Source: Dendrophyllia cribrosa
Lineage: Eukaryota; Cnidaria; Anthozoa; Scleractinia; Dendrophylliidae
Assembly (NCBI GenBank): GCA_024195265.1
Contig: JAJLRJ010000005.1
Span: 30,887,036 to 30,951,035 of the forward strand
Direction: 5' to 3'
Length of the DNA stretch: 64,000 nucleotides
The position numbers and the translations under genes were made by a program. Positions within the stretch are counted from its first letter, which is position 1, and each line of letters opens with the position of its first letter. The notes beneath the pieces were generated by a model. The model ran no database searches. It was not told the DNA's origin and saw only the letters and a program-made list of their open reading frames with translations. Positions 48,991-61,400 of the stretch are shown here, piece by piece.

Positions 48991-50429
48991 GATAATATGC
49001 CATGTTCATGTTTCACGTAAAATTTGTTTATGTTTCAATTGAAACCTAACGACAACTGTTGCTTTATTTAAAACCACTCCAAATCTTTTCTGAGAGTAAG
49101 CCTAGCAGGAGATTTTGTTTTGTCGCCTTGTCAAAAAACCTTTTACTCATACGCAATAGGGTCAATCAAACACTGAGAACTCGTGTCAGTTTTCACTATC
49201 TTAGGAAAATTCCGATGATAGCGTGGGAAAAGGTTGAGAAAATAATAAACAGTGATTTTTACTTCTTTTAACGACGAAATTGACCAGCTGTTTTTGTAAC
49301 CCAAGTTGGGGTGTCGCTAAAACAACAGTTTTGTTTTGAATTATTTGCTTCAATATTAGAACGTGAGAGTTACCTTCAAAACAGCATACTGTATGTATTT
49401 TTTTTTTGCGTACCTTGTTGTTGATCGCATTCATTTGTCAAAGTAATCCCATATTATTTGGCTGAAATGAGAATTCTGAGGGGTTCAATTTTGGCGAAAC
49501 TTCTACGAAAGTGGCATGAAAAAATTACATTAACTTTGCAGTTAATTTTGTAAAAAAAAAGCCATAATAACAACAAAATCTAGTTTATTAAACTATCTTC
49601 TTCGTTACGTATTAGGAAAATATTAGTCTTGGTTTTTTTTTGTCTTCAAAACAATATTTTCCCAATACGAACCGAACAAGAGAATTTAATAACACATGAT
49701 CTATGTTTACCTTTGTAAGTAGACGTTATATATTAAGATTTTTCACATTTTTTCTAAGAGATGAACTAATATGTACTTGGCAACCGCTATCTTATCTCTT
49801 TTACGTCCACTCAAGATGTGGGGTTCTAACTTTCAGGTCTCTGGATGACGATTGTGCAGTACTTTACTTTACAGTGCTGTTTGTTATACTGTACAAAGTG
49901 CTTCTAACTATAAAGTTTGGGATAAAATCCGTATGACGATTCAAATTAAAGCTATTGAGCAGTGCTTTCTAGCAATGTTGTTTATCAAGATGCTGTACAA
50001 AGTGGTCCCCACTTTTGTGTCTGAGCTGTGGATGAAACTTTCAGTGTGACTATTCAAATGAAGACTATTCAGACGTACTTTCCTATAGAGCTGCTTATTT
50101 TTCACGATTTTCGGCAAAATGAAATTTAGGAATTTTCTTGAATTTTAATCTAACCCTTTCTTGGCGGTAAAGAGGTTAAAACATTTAAGATATTACTAAG
50201 GAGTATCAACCAAATTGATATTTTGTTTAGCGTTAGTTCTGAGAATTTATTAGTCATATTATCAAGGGCGAGGTTGGGCGGATGTCAGAGTAAGAATTTA
50301 CAGGGGTGAGTTCGAGATAATATGCCCGACTTAGACGATGATTTGGTTTCTTATTATCACTTTACGCGGATACACCAAGTTCGATCTAACACACGCTGAC
50401 ACTCTCAGAGTCAATCATATGTATTTTTA

Positions 50430-50582
50430 ACTTTTGAGTCTGTGGAATGGTGTGACTATTCAAATGAAACCTCTTCGGCAGTACTTTTACATGGTACCAT
50501 TTGTTTTTCAACATTTTACAAACTGAAATTTGGGATTTTTCTTAAATTTTGAATTTTGGCACTCTTGGGAGTGAAAGGGTTA
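50430..50582. repeat. Third copy of the AACCCTTAACTCCCA MITE family
   Basis: ATTTGTTTTTCAACATTTTA, CTGAAATTTGGGATTTTTCT and CACTCTTGGGAGTGAAAGGG match the copies at 39839-40030 and, in reverse, 16783-17002. The left terminal repeat is missing or decayed. Confidence 0.65.
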
Positions 50583-50854
50583 ATATATTGGAACTGTATG
50601 GAGAAACAAGATCTTCTTCTATTCTGGTTCATGCACTGAGTTTATGAAAAAGCAACATCAGAATCCGAGGCCATTCGTGTGTCAAGTCTCACAGTGTTTC
50701 ATGTCAGCAAGAAAAATGAAATTCAATTTGCCAAACATCGGGAAGCAAACATCATCCACAGACTCAACGGTTAGAACAAGAAAGTATGATGGTGAGAACT
50801 ATATGCACTACAGTGGGGGACCTCAACTCCATCGTAAGAGGAGTAGGGAGTAAA

Positions 50855-50882
50855 GGCGGGGGAGGGGGGGGGGGGGGGGTGT
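50855..50882. repeat. Poly(G) tract
   Basis: A G-rich run, GGCGGGGGAGG followed by an unbroken stretch of about 15 G. This is simple sequence only. Confidence 0.8.
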
Positions 50883-53800
50883 AGAGACTGAATCCGCCAC
50901 TGCACTACACGAGGGAAAACTAACAGAGTGTCGATTCTCAGAGTGAACAGGTTGATGGTTTGTAGTCTTATCGCAAGCTGTTAAATATTTAACGGTTTAT
51001 ATAATATTTCATAAAGCTTCAAATTCGCGCTTTGAGGCGCCGGAAAGTCAAAGTCTGCAGTATAACTACCTATTGCGTTCATGACGTTAGACGCAGAATG
51101 TACTGACTTAGGTTTTATTGGTGGACGTAAACTGTATAATGATCGTATAGTTCTAGTATGGGTAGCCGTGGTACATCCGGGCACCTAAATATATACTGGA
51201 GTTGTTCCGCCATCTTGTGATTAACCTTCTTATCATTTAAACATTTTTGAAAATATTGTCGTGAAGTCCTACAAGTTTCGTGCCCCAGCCAAGACATGTC
51301 AGTGGACAAAATCCCACAGTGTGGCCACTCAATCAATTTAAATTTATAAGCAATGTTTTCATGTGGTGCTGATTATGACTAAGCTACATGTATGAATGTG
51401 GTTCTGTAGCTTTTGAGTTTGTGGTTTCACAATCATAAAAAGTGATTAACTCATATGAAGACTTTTGAGCACTTAACTTTTCTATAGTGCCACTACGTTT
51501 TTAGTATTTTACATAACGAGACTTTTTCCCTCCTATAATTGTTAGTTTAGACGCTCATCGACGATGCGGGAAGGATGATTGAAAATTGAGGTTGATGAGG
51601 GATTTCCCAAACGGCACGCTCACGACCAACTTTCGAGATTCAATCTTATGAACCTTCTATCTTGATTGAGGGCATGCTGCTAGTCAGCACGTTTAGTTAA
51701 GTTTGCGCTTGTTTCTATTAATGAAGCGAAGAAATCGATAGAAAATTTGCCTTACTGAAATTGATCGATAAGAAGAGAAGGCGCGAGCGTGCTTCCTTAG
51801 TTCTGCGTGCGCGTGTGCGCGATTTTAAGTTTTCGCGCGGCTTATCGCGTAAATTTTGTGACGCATGTATACCAAAACAGAGAAAAAAACTCACGCAAAG
51901 GTCATGCATGTATACGCGGAACTTAACTGATCACCTTCTCAATGTAAGGAATTGTATTTCATGATATCTTTGAATGTGCAGAGATTGCGAGTGAAAATGT
52001 GTCGAAAAAGGCACTTAAAGTGAGATATATCACACTGATCAAGCATACAGCCAAGATATCAACAACGATGTTTTTTTTTTTGTGACTGACAAAAATAATT
52101 CTTTGCCTTTGTTGCAACAGGCTAAAACTGTTGTAGCATTTTTGTAGCACGTATTTTCTTTGGAAAAAATCTGAGCCTTTAATTAAAATATCGTTGAAAT
52201 AAAAAGAAAGAAGATAAATAAATGTGGACTGAGTTCAAAACGAGCGGACGTAAGTTTGCTTTCAATATTTTTAATGTCGAATGCTAGGTTAAGACTGATA
52301 AGATTTTTGTCGCTGACAAGCAAGGACATTTTGATTTTTAAAGCGTTTTTAAGGAAGTGATTAATATTCTTATTATTAAATGGGCCGTTTTCGTCGGAAA
52401 TATATCAGATATTTTTCCGTTGCAATTCCAAATAAGTGCGCCATGGTTTCCAATAAGTTTGTCAGTAACAAAGAAAAGCACTCGTATAGTTAAGTTTCCA
52501 ACGTGAGATTAAGGGGAAAAAGTTAAGAAAACAAGAAACAAACGCGATATTAGATTTCTCAGTCCTCATCTCCTCTCGAGATGAAAACTTTAAAGGAAAG
52601 CAGATAACAGATCAAACGATAGCAAAGCACTTCCAAAATCCGAGCGCGATTGTAGGTCATATGGAACTCGCAACTCCGGAAGTCGGAATTCGGTGGTCGA
52701 ATTGTTTATGCAAAGTGCGCCTTACAAGCCAAAACACAACGTATCAGGTCCAGAAATCTAACTCGTGGCAGGGTTTTTGAAATGTGTTTCCTCCATGAAA
52801 TATGTATGCCTTGATCGTTATCACACCCACAATACGAACGCCTCGCTGTTGACAGAGTAAATCGTTTCCCATTGATTAATATTGAAAATGAAAATCGCAT
52901 TCAACTCAAATCACCGCACTTTGTCTGGCTATTCTTTGCACTAATGTTTATGTATTCAACTCATTTCTTCCTTATTAGAAATTAATGCGTTTCACAAGAA
53001 AAAAAAAGCGAACACTAAGCTTCTTCCTGAGTAGGTTTTAAGTTTGGTCTTAGTCCTGCATCATAACATTCATGCACACCGCCGCGCCCTGCCTTTGAAA
53101 TAAACAAATTAAAGATCATCCTAAGAAATCACTGATATGGTCTGATTATTAACATAGCCGAAGAGTGCTACTGGATTAAAAAACTTCCTTTCCTCAAATA
53201 AGGTTTTTAAAAGCCTTGCCGATCAAACCAGACGAATTGCGAAGAAAGTTGGACAGCAAAACTTTGTTATCGCGTCCTGCTTAAAAAGATTTAATAAGCA
53301 GAAATTGATTCCACAGGCGAACGACAGGCGGTAAAAAGGTGGGATTTTTAAAACTTACATGATATATATTTTTTGCTTATCCGTGTTGAATTAGATTTTA
53401 CCCGATGAAATAAATGTTGTTCATCCCATGTTCGCAGCTGTCGCTTTTAAAGATTGCTGTGAGACAAAATTCAACGACTGTCAACTGAAAGATACCAAGA
53501 TTACAGAAAGCCGATTCCATCGTTCTTCAAAAGTGAACAAATTTGATATCAATCCGCCTCGCAAAATACGAGCTTAACATTATGGTCCTTATCGATATAA
53601 AAGACATGAATTTAGAGAAGAAAGTGATTTGTTTGATATAGGACTTTAAAATGAAATATCTACATGTCTGATTATATTTTTTTGTGAAGACATATTTGAC
53701 GATATTTATTTTTTCGAAGATCGGTTTTTCCAAAGTGTGGTCGTGATCATAATTGACACCTTAGAAGATTCTTGGCACCTTTGTTGTTTAGAAATATGAT

Positions 53801-55455
53801 TTAATTTTTTTTATTATCACACAGAGCATATAAGACTTACGATGTATTGACAATTCTTTATTTTTTAGCTAAGCTTAAATATTTAGCACCCTTTCTTATA
53901 AAGACCAGTAAACATTATCTACAGAGTACACAATGTTCATGCAAAACCCAACATGTACATATCATGATTGCAAGAGAAAGGCCCTTGACAAAACTTTATT
54001 TAAAAATAGTTTTTATCTCGCAATTAAACCTCACTTGTTAACCTTTTTCATGTTTTATACACTTTGATCAGATTGAGCGAGCCGGTGGATAATGTTTCGA
54101 GGTTTTACGTATCATAGCTGATCCTCTTAAAGTGTTATTAAATTCGACAAAAAATCGTGCTTGCCTGTTGGTTTTCAAGTACGCCCGTCAAAACACACGA
54201 TTTTTTACTACCAATTTCCAAGCCATCGTTCTTCGCTTTTTTATATTTTCAAAAACACGGCAGCTCAAGTAAATTCTTCGCTGTTAAATCTTGGAGAGGG
54301 TTGGACCCATTCCAGCCCCCTTTATCGGAATTTACTTTGCAGTTTAATTCGCATGGGCGAGACACACTGTCGATGTCCGGAGTACCAGAGCAGGATATTG
54401 TAAGGAGTTTAATCCATTTTATGAAATCAGAACTCTTGTATTTATAACATTGATTAATTGTTCAAACATTCTGGGATTTCCTAAGAGTTTTAGATGAAAA
54501 AAAATTCTAGTGGGTATGTCTTTATCTCTTTACACATTCATAGATTTATAACAAGTATACACATCGACAGGTTTATAAGATACGGTTTTTACGACTTTTT
54601 TTCTTGCCTATTTACATATATATTTTTAAGACCATTCGATCCGAGTAACGAAAATATTGAAGGAAAATGCTGCATAAATTGAGAACATTAGAAGTAGTGA
54701 GTTTGCGACTAAATCAGTAACAGATTTATTTTGGGCAGAAATAAAATCCAATATCAACGCCTAAGAATTGAAAACAAAACAAGAATCAACATGCAACAGC
54801 AATTCACAATCCTTTCGATAAATTAATGAAAATATCTTTATATCTCTATTAACTAACACCAGTTTTAAAAAAGCGCACTATTCTGACAGGTTGTAACTTT
54901 AGTCGTTACCTTGTTTTTACCTCGGAAAAGTGCCTAGAACTCAAAAAAAAATCGTGGATAAAAAAATACAATTGGAAATTTTGAAACAATTCAAGAAGCG
55001 AAAAGAATTGTTGGTAAGAAGGGCGTACGTTGTATTGCTCTAACAAACACAGCCCATGAAATCTGACACTAAACGAAGCTAAGTAAGAACTACAAAATCC
55101 ACTCGTAGTTCGAGCACGCAAAATTTTGCCGACACGCAAACGTGTTCCGATTGCACTCACGCGGAAATTAATCCTAGAAACCATGTTCATTTCACGACAC
55201 GATCCGTGTTTTGAAATTATTTGAAAGATCCTTTAATCCGTTAATTTTAAATCAATTCTTTATTTTTCTTTCAAAACGAAAACCAGAATGGCTTTGATCT
55301 TTTTAAATTCGATCCCGCCTGATGGAGCACATCTGCCCTCGAAGCTTACAGGGTCACGTGGTTGGGTAATGCTCGCGCCACTCAGTGCGCGCGAGATTGG
55401 TCGACAGGCTATGCATAGTAAAACAGTCCCATTATATTATGTGGTAAATATGTTT
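50883..55455. other. Non-coding, low-repeat stretch
   Basis: No recognised exon, RNA gene or inverted-repeat element was found. The 96-codon frame at 54157-54447 has no domain I know. Confidence 0.45.
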
Positions 55456-55607
55456 TATAAATATACGCCGAATGTTTCAATTTCCTCCAGTTAATCGAAT
55501 CTCTGATTTAAAACTGAACAATTGTGAAGACAATTTCAGAATAGAAACGCAAGTTTTTTATTTGAATCTCTCGCACTTCGTTTGACGCCCGATCTTAACG
55601 GTGAGTG
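55456..55607 (+). promoter_or_regulatory. Candidate TATA box with leader exon and splice donor
   Basis: TATAAATATA at 55456-55465 is followed about 135 bp later by AACG before GTGAGT at 55602-55607, a strong 5' splice-site match. The stretch between has no long ORF, as expected for an untranslated first exon. No transcript evidence is available, and both signals occur by chance in AT-rich DNA. Confidence 0.25.
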
Positions 55608-58260
55608 AATGTGATATATATGTTTTCGATCGAGGGATTTCTTGTGTCTTGAAACATTTTCTTGGCCAAAACAAATCATGCTAAGGGGGTCGTTGTTTGG
55701 GATTTTCGTTTCAGTTTGAATGACCTTTCAGCTTTTTCTCAACAAATCAATTTTTTTGACACCTTTCACCCTATTAAACTTGTAAACGCAAACACTTGAA
55801 TTTTGTATACCCAGGGAAGTCGCTGCCTTCACATCAAAGATAAACCAAATTATTCACAAAAGCTTCTAATCTTTCCTGAGGTGAGATTCTAGATTCCTGT
55901 TATGAAACTTAAACCCAAATATCTGCCTAGAAAATCTAAGATAAACCCTCGTAGGCGCATTTTAACATGAAGCTTGTTATTGTAAGAGTAATGACATCAA
56001 ACGCGAAATTTTTGGCGTTGGTTGAGTTTATACGCAGTTCTGTGGCAGCTATAGGTAGCGCTAGGTATTTAGGGTGGAAAATACGGTATACTTTTAAAGC
56101 TTAAAGGAGGCGCAAAGTTGAGGAAATACGTGGTCATGTAATTCCTTCCTCCCAGTTTAATCTTGCCACAAATACGGTAACAAAATGTTTACTGTTGCGA
56201 ATAGCGAAACGTTTCCGAGAACAATCGAGGTAGTATACAACGAATACCAAGATATGTTTGGCGTAATGTGCATCCAGAGATAACTTTCAAAGATCTCCAA
56301 ATTGAATAATTTATAAAAGCTATTAAAGAGTTCATCGCTGTGTGAATAATTACACCAGGTCATTTCGAGTTGCACTTTTTCAAACGGCTGTTTGCGTGTT
56401 TTGCGGGATAAAAATAAAGCAAGATATTGTTGTGGCTCTCGGTTACTTTTTGCTACAAAATATAGTGAACGTGAAGATTTGTCCTGCATTGAGACTTCCA
56501 TAAAAACTTCACACGAGCTTTGATCAATTTAAGTTTATAAAGAATCTCATAGACCTCATAGTAAATAATATAAAATTTATAAGACAAAACTTCATTTGAA
56601 GACGTGGATGGCTATCGATGTTTCAGTTTAACTGTAACAGTTTTGCCAAAAAAAAAAGTAAGCTGAAAACGTGCCCTTGGACCAGAGAACGGATTTCAAT
56701 TAGAACTTTCTAGTTACACACAAAACCCCGCCTTCTGAATGGCAAGGAACAACAGGGTAAAGTATAAATTCGCCAAATAACCTATTGGCGTCACACGTCT
56801 TGGTAGAAGAGGCAGAAATTCAAACAATTTCTATTTTATAACATATCAATGTCAAAATGAAGGGATCCCGTTACGAGCGCAGTGTTTGTGTGGAAAATGA
56901 AGAAAGCCGGCAAAGAAATTAAAATAAATGCGAGCTGGGTAATGGCGTTTGGTAGTATAGTCATCCAGATGTCTTAAGTATGGGCGCTGTAGATTTTGTG
57001 TGTGTGTGTGTATGTGTGTGTCAAAGTACAGTGTTTACAAACTCTGTATGGGCTCATTAATTTATCATTGTCCTGGCTTTTATCGAAGCATTTTTTTTAT
57101 TTAGCTACCGTAGGTGGGCGAATTTGTGTACCGAAACAGAATTTGCGGCTCCGGATAAGCCAGATGGATGGAAGAATTTGTTCAAAAAGTGACAATTCGT
57201 TTATAATTAGTGAATTGTCATGCCATCATTTCATTCTGGTCAAAAAAGAAACGTCACTTATGAAAACCTTTGTTTAGATTTTACTTACTTTATCAAGGGC
57301 TTGGAAAAATCTGCTCAAATAAATCACAAGTCAGATTGAAGAATTTTTGACGGGGCAAACGTCCTTGCGTTTCAATTCGTCTTCCGTGTTTAAAAATCTC
57401 TTCTTTGCGGGTTTATATCTCGATTATTACTGAAAACAGGGTTCTTGTGTTTTGTAATTAAATTTCAACAGAATTTTTCAATCAAATTGCCGTCACATTG
57501 GAGATATTTTGGTATGTAGATCGATGATGACTTGACATGATTTTATTTTCTTCTCTTCTTGAATTAACTAACAAAACGAAAATGCCGCCTTCAATAGTTG
57601 AAGAAAGAGAAGATCGATTTAAAAAGAAATATTAATGCTAATACAATAGGTCACCCACCGGATCAATATCAAAAAAACCTGAAGTCTGTCAACTCCTGTT
57701 AAACCAAAAATTAATAGGCCTAGTTTTTTGTTATTTGACGCTAAATTTTGGATTTCCTTTGGTTGCGTGCTTCACGTACCCACCCTCAGGTAAATGTCAG
57801 CGGGAACAATTTTGATTTCCGTTGGTAATCGGGCATTCCGGGACAGGTAACGCTTTAACCAAGATTGAAGTGTGAAATTTATCGCTTCGTTCGCTGCGGT
57901 TCGCTTCCATTGTGCATTGAGCCTGGGGATATGGGTGTCCACGCTTACTAACGCCTGCCTTGAAGGATTTTGAAGGCCTTGCCTAACGAATGGATTCAAT
58001 CAAACCGTATCCAGCGCAATACACAACCTCGGCGCCAGCGTTTCGCGCGGATATGACTCGTAAATCCGTCACACTCGAGTAGTTGAATCGTCTTGTGAGG
58101 TATTCGCGCAAATTCGCATCACTGCCCCGGTTGATTTGCAGGCGATGCGGGCAATAAATCGGTGGATTTCGTGAAAATCTCAGCTACATCTTGCGTGCTT
58201 AGAAGTCGGCGTTGCAAAGCATGTGTACGTTAGACAAAGCAGTGAATTAGACCGGTTCAC
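55608..58260. other. Non-coding stretch with (TG)n
   Basis: A (TG)n tract lies at about 56997-57021. No recognised gene or element was seen. Confidence 0.45.
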
Positions 58261-58404
58261 TTGGCGCCCAATTGGCGCCCAAGCGCAGGAGTCATATAAA
58301 TAGCATGTAACTCTAGCCCGGGCTTTCAAAGTGTAGCTTTCTGAACAGAAAAAGTCAGTGTAGCGACGGAGCTCGTTGAACAAATAAATCTCCAACGAGG
58401 TGAG
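58255..58404 (+). promoter_or_regulatory. Candidate core promoter, TATA box, leader exon and splice donor
   Basis: A tandem pair of TTGGCGCCCA motifs (58261-58281, E2F-like TTGGCGC) precedes TATAAATA at 58295-58302. A start about 25-30 bp downstream would give a leader exon of about 70 nt, ending CTCCAACGAG before GTGAGT at 58399-58404. The order and spacing match an animal TATA promoter with an untranslated first exon. The gene it would serve is not identified. A coding start might lie beyond 63.9 kb. Confidence 0.4.
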
Positions 58405-61400
58405 TAGCTTTTGTTTTTACTTGAGAAAAGTTAATCGGATTACCTTCGTTCCTCGTTGGTTTGTGGCAGTGCCGGTTTTTTTGGTTTGCTTCAGTGGTTT
58501 CTTTAACGTGAAGGATGCCATGCAAAAGGTTCTGGGTTGCTAGCAGTGAAGCGCGGCTGAAGTAATCACTCTCAGTCATTCTATGTATACACTAATTTGT
58601 AAGAACAAGCTCCCTGTTGTGCTGAAAGATAGATTTTGACTCCGTTTAATCACAGAGATCAATGAAATTGCTGTATCTGCGAGATCGCACCGGGAGGTTG
58701 ATGAGTTTATCTCGATAAGGCTGCAAGCTCCGCTCAACGAAACAACAAACTGATTTCGAGTAAATACCTACACATCACTTTCGGAGAATATTAATAAAAC
58801 GCAACATCCTTATCACTAAGTACTGTCGATAATCCAATATCGCAGTTCCGTTCTCCGTTGATTTTGCAAACTCGATTTGATAGCAACTTACGTAGATTGT
58901 ACAACACTGTCAAAGCAGTGTGGTTCTTTCACGCTAAGGTTTTGCTAAATTATATCAGCGGAAAAAAAAATATTTTCTTCAAGTGCTAAATTTCCGAAGG
59001 TTAGTGGCAGCTGGTACAATACAAAACTTGGGAAAAGCCTATTATCAAACCATTAGAAGTGTGTGAGAACTTGATGGCTTTTCTCATCAGTTATGCACAG
59101 ATTAGCACGCACGGGACAAAAGCTATGCCATTATAAAATTACCTCTATTTTTCATTAGACAGCTTTTTCGCCCTCGGTTCTGGCCGCAGATGCTACGAAT
59201 ATTGGCAAAACCGCTTGGCTAATTGCTTGAAGCTTTCGCGGTTCCGTTGAGAGCCAACGCGACATTTGTGTTGTTCAATATTGGACTTGTTGTACTAAAC
59301 TTAGAACAGGACTGTTTCGATTGAGCAATTATCTATTACCGTTTGCTACAAGTTACTTAGGTTGTTGTCATGAGCCGCATTATCTTTTGCCAATGATACG
59401 CGGCCACCATCCTATCGTAAAGCCATTATACAAGTACATTGAAACAAGGAATTGACTAGAGGCAAGCGCAAAACCGACAGCAACTACTACATCTTCATAA
59501 AAATCTAAAATGCGTTTACGAAGATTCAATTAGGAGAGAAATGAGGCCGGATGGTCACAATCATAAAATATTAATGGCTCAACAGATTCTTTGAATGAGA
59601 TGAATAATAGTTAGTGTTCAGCCTATCAAAGATCGTGCTAAACTCGTTTTGCTTTCGTAGTTTTTGCGATTGAAGGGGGTGGGAGATGTTCGCACCTCTG
59701 ACAATCATATCAACAAAAGTTTGATCAAATATCGAGAAATATTTATCCATGGTGTCCTTTGAATAAACAAATGTTACCATCGAATCACCGGATTATTGAG
59801 TTCTACACCAAAAGGGTGGGAAATCAGAACAGACGACACAAAATGAATTATTTAGCGCGCCAGTTGGCAATAAATTCTAGGCTCCAAAACAGTACATTGT
59901 AGACCATGTGGTGTGAGTAAAAGGTGTGATGCGATTCGAGGAAGAGGAAAGAAAGGACGACACAAAAATTGCATACAGCGAGAACGGCCCAGCGTTTGTT
60001 TTGAGCCGGTTTCTTCCAAAACTTAGAGAGTCGATACAATCTTTGGTAGGTACAAATTCACATCATCAGTATCGAGGGTAGATTCAAAACGTGATAATTA
60101 TGCAATTATCGATTTTAGATAGAGTGATTGATAAGTTGGAGCGAGGCTCTGGTGACGTGAGGCCCGTTTCAGGCGGGCATTAGAGGGGAACGTGGCTAGC
60201 TATATCGACAGTACAATGGCATTTCCGGCTGCAAACCACGATCCTTGTTATCGCATTCGGAGAGAATTTTGTACCATGTCCGCTGCATTTGTAGCAAATT
60301 GCTAACAATTTGTTTTGGGAAGTGCTCGCGCTGAGTAAATAAACGTCTGGCTGCAAGGACTGGTATTACGCTTTGCACACTGCTATGTTGAAGGGTTCAT
60401 GCTGACAGTGTTGAGAAATCAAAGACACCGACAACCGACTCTCTGTCGCCACTCTGACCTCCAAAGAATTTTCCATTAGAGCCAAAAATGTTATTTCACA
60501 CGGCTACTTCTACAAAATAGACGGGAGCTGACAGCCCAGCTTTTAAAACAGTTACCCCGCGCGCTCGTGTCCATCGCAAACACTTCCTCGAAGAAGGTTC
60601 GAGCTGGGTATATGAGGTGTTATCCACTGTCCTGAAAACATTCGTGAGATCAAGTGTAGCACGTTTATCAAATATTAACTGTTGTAGTCAAAGAACAAAG
60701 GTACAAAGCATAGAGAGTGCTCCGGGTCATTCGTCCTTAAAATTTAAGCAAATTTATAAGATAAAAGACTTACTAGTTTAAAAAAAAAATGTATTCTTCT
60801 CAGGTAACAGGAGCACGCGTCCAGGGATTTCCTTTGTTTTCAGGCGGTTTGTTTACTACAAGAAAACGGTCTTGAAATGAAAAAGCACTCGCATTTATCT
60901 TAGTTGTACTTTGTTGCTTTTTAATAGGATTTTTTATATAGCAAGATTCCTACTCGTCCCCTAAATAACGCTGTAAAGCAGCGTGATATTTTTTAGCAAT
61001 TTTAATCAAATCACTGAAAAACATTAATTCGTTGTCTCTGTGCAAGCATAAAGTTGCAAATAGTCTCAACACTCACGCTAGATACATTTCGGAGCGCACT
61101 AAAGAAAAAATTGTTGTGACAATTTAAACTGTAGCGAATGTAACCATAACATGTAATTGCTTCATCGTGTTTCCAAATTTACGTATCGTAATATCTGAGA
61201 ATTCAACCCACTTAGGTCACGGCTGATTATTTGCATCTACAAACGTTGAAGCGTTCAGAAAGCAAATTGCTACAACAAACAGATTTTAAAAGGAACCCTC
61301 TTCTTCTTTCTTACTCTCCTGTCATAACGCGAAGCATTTCAGAGTTCAAGAGATTCTCGAGTTTGGCATAAGGAAGGTGAATCCGCTTAAAATTAAGACA

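Noticed and set aside
54157..54447. 96-codon frame as an exon of a host gene
   Set aside because: No domain was recognised, a second frame overlaps it, and no convincing acceptor and donor pair was identified.
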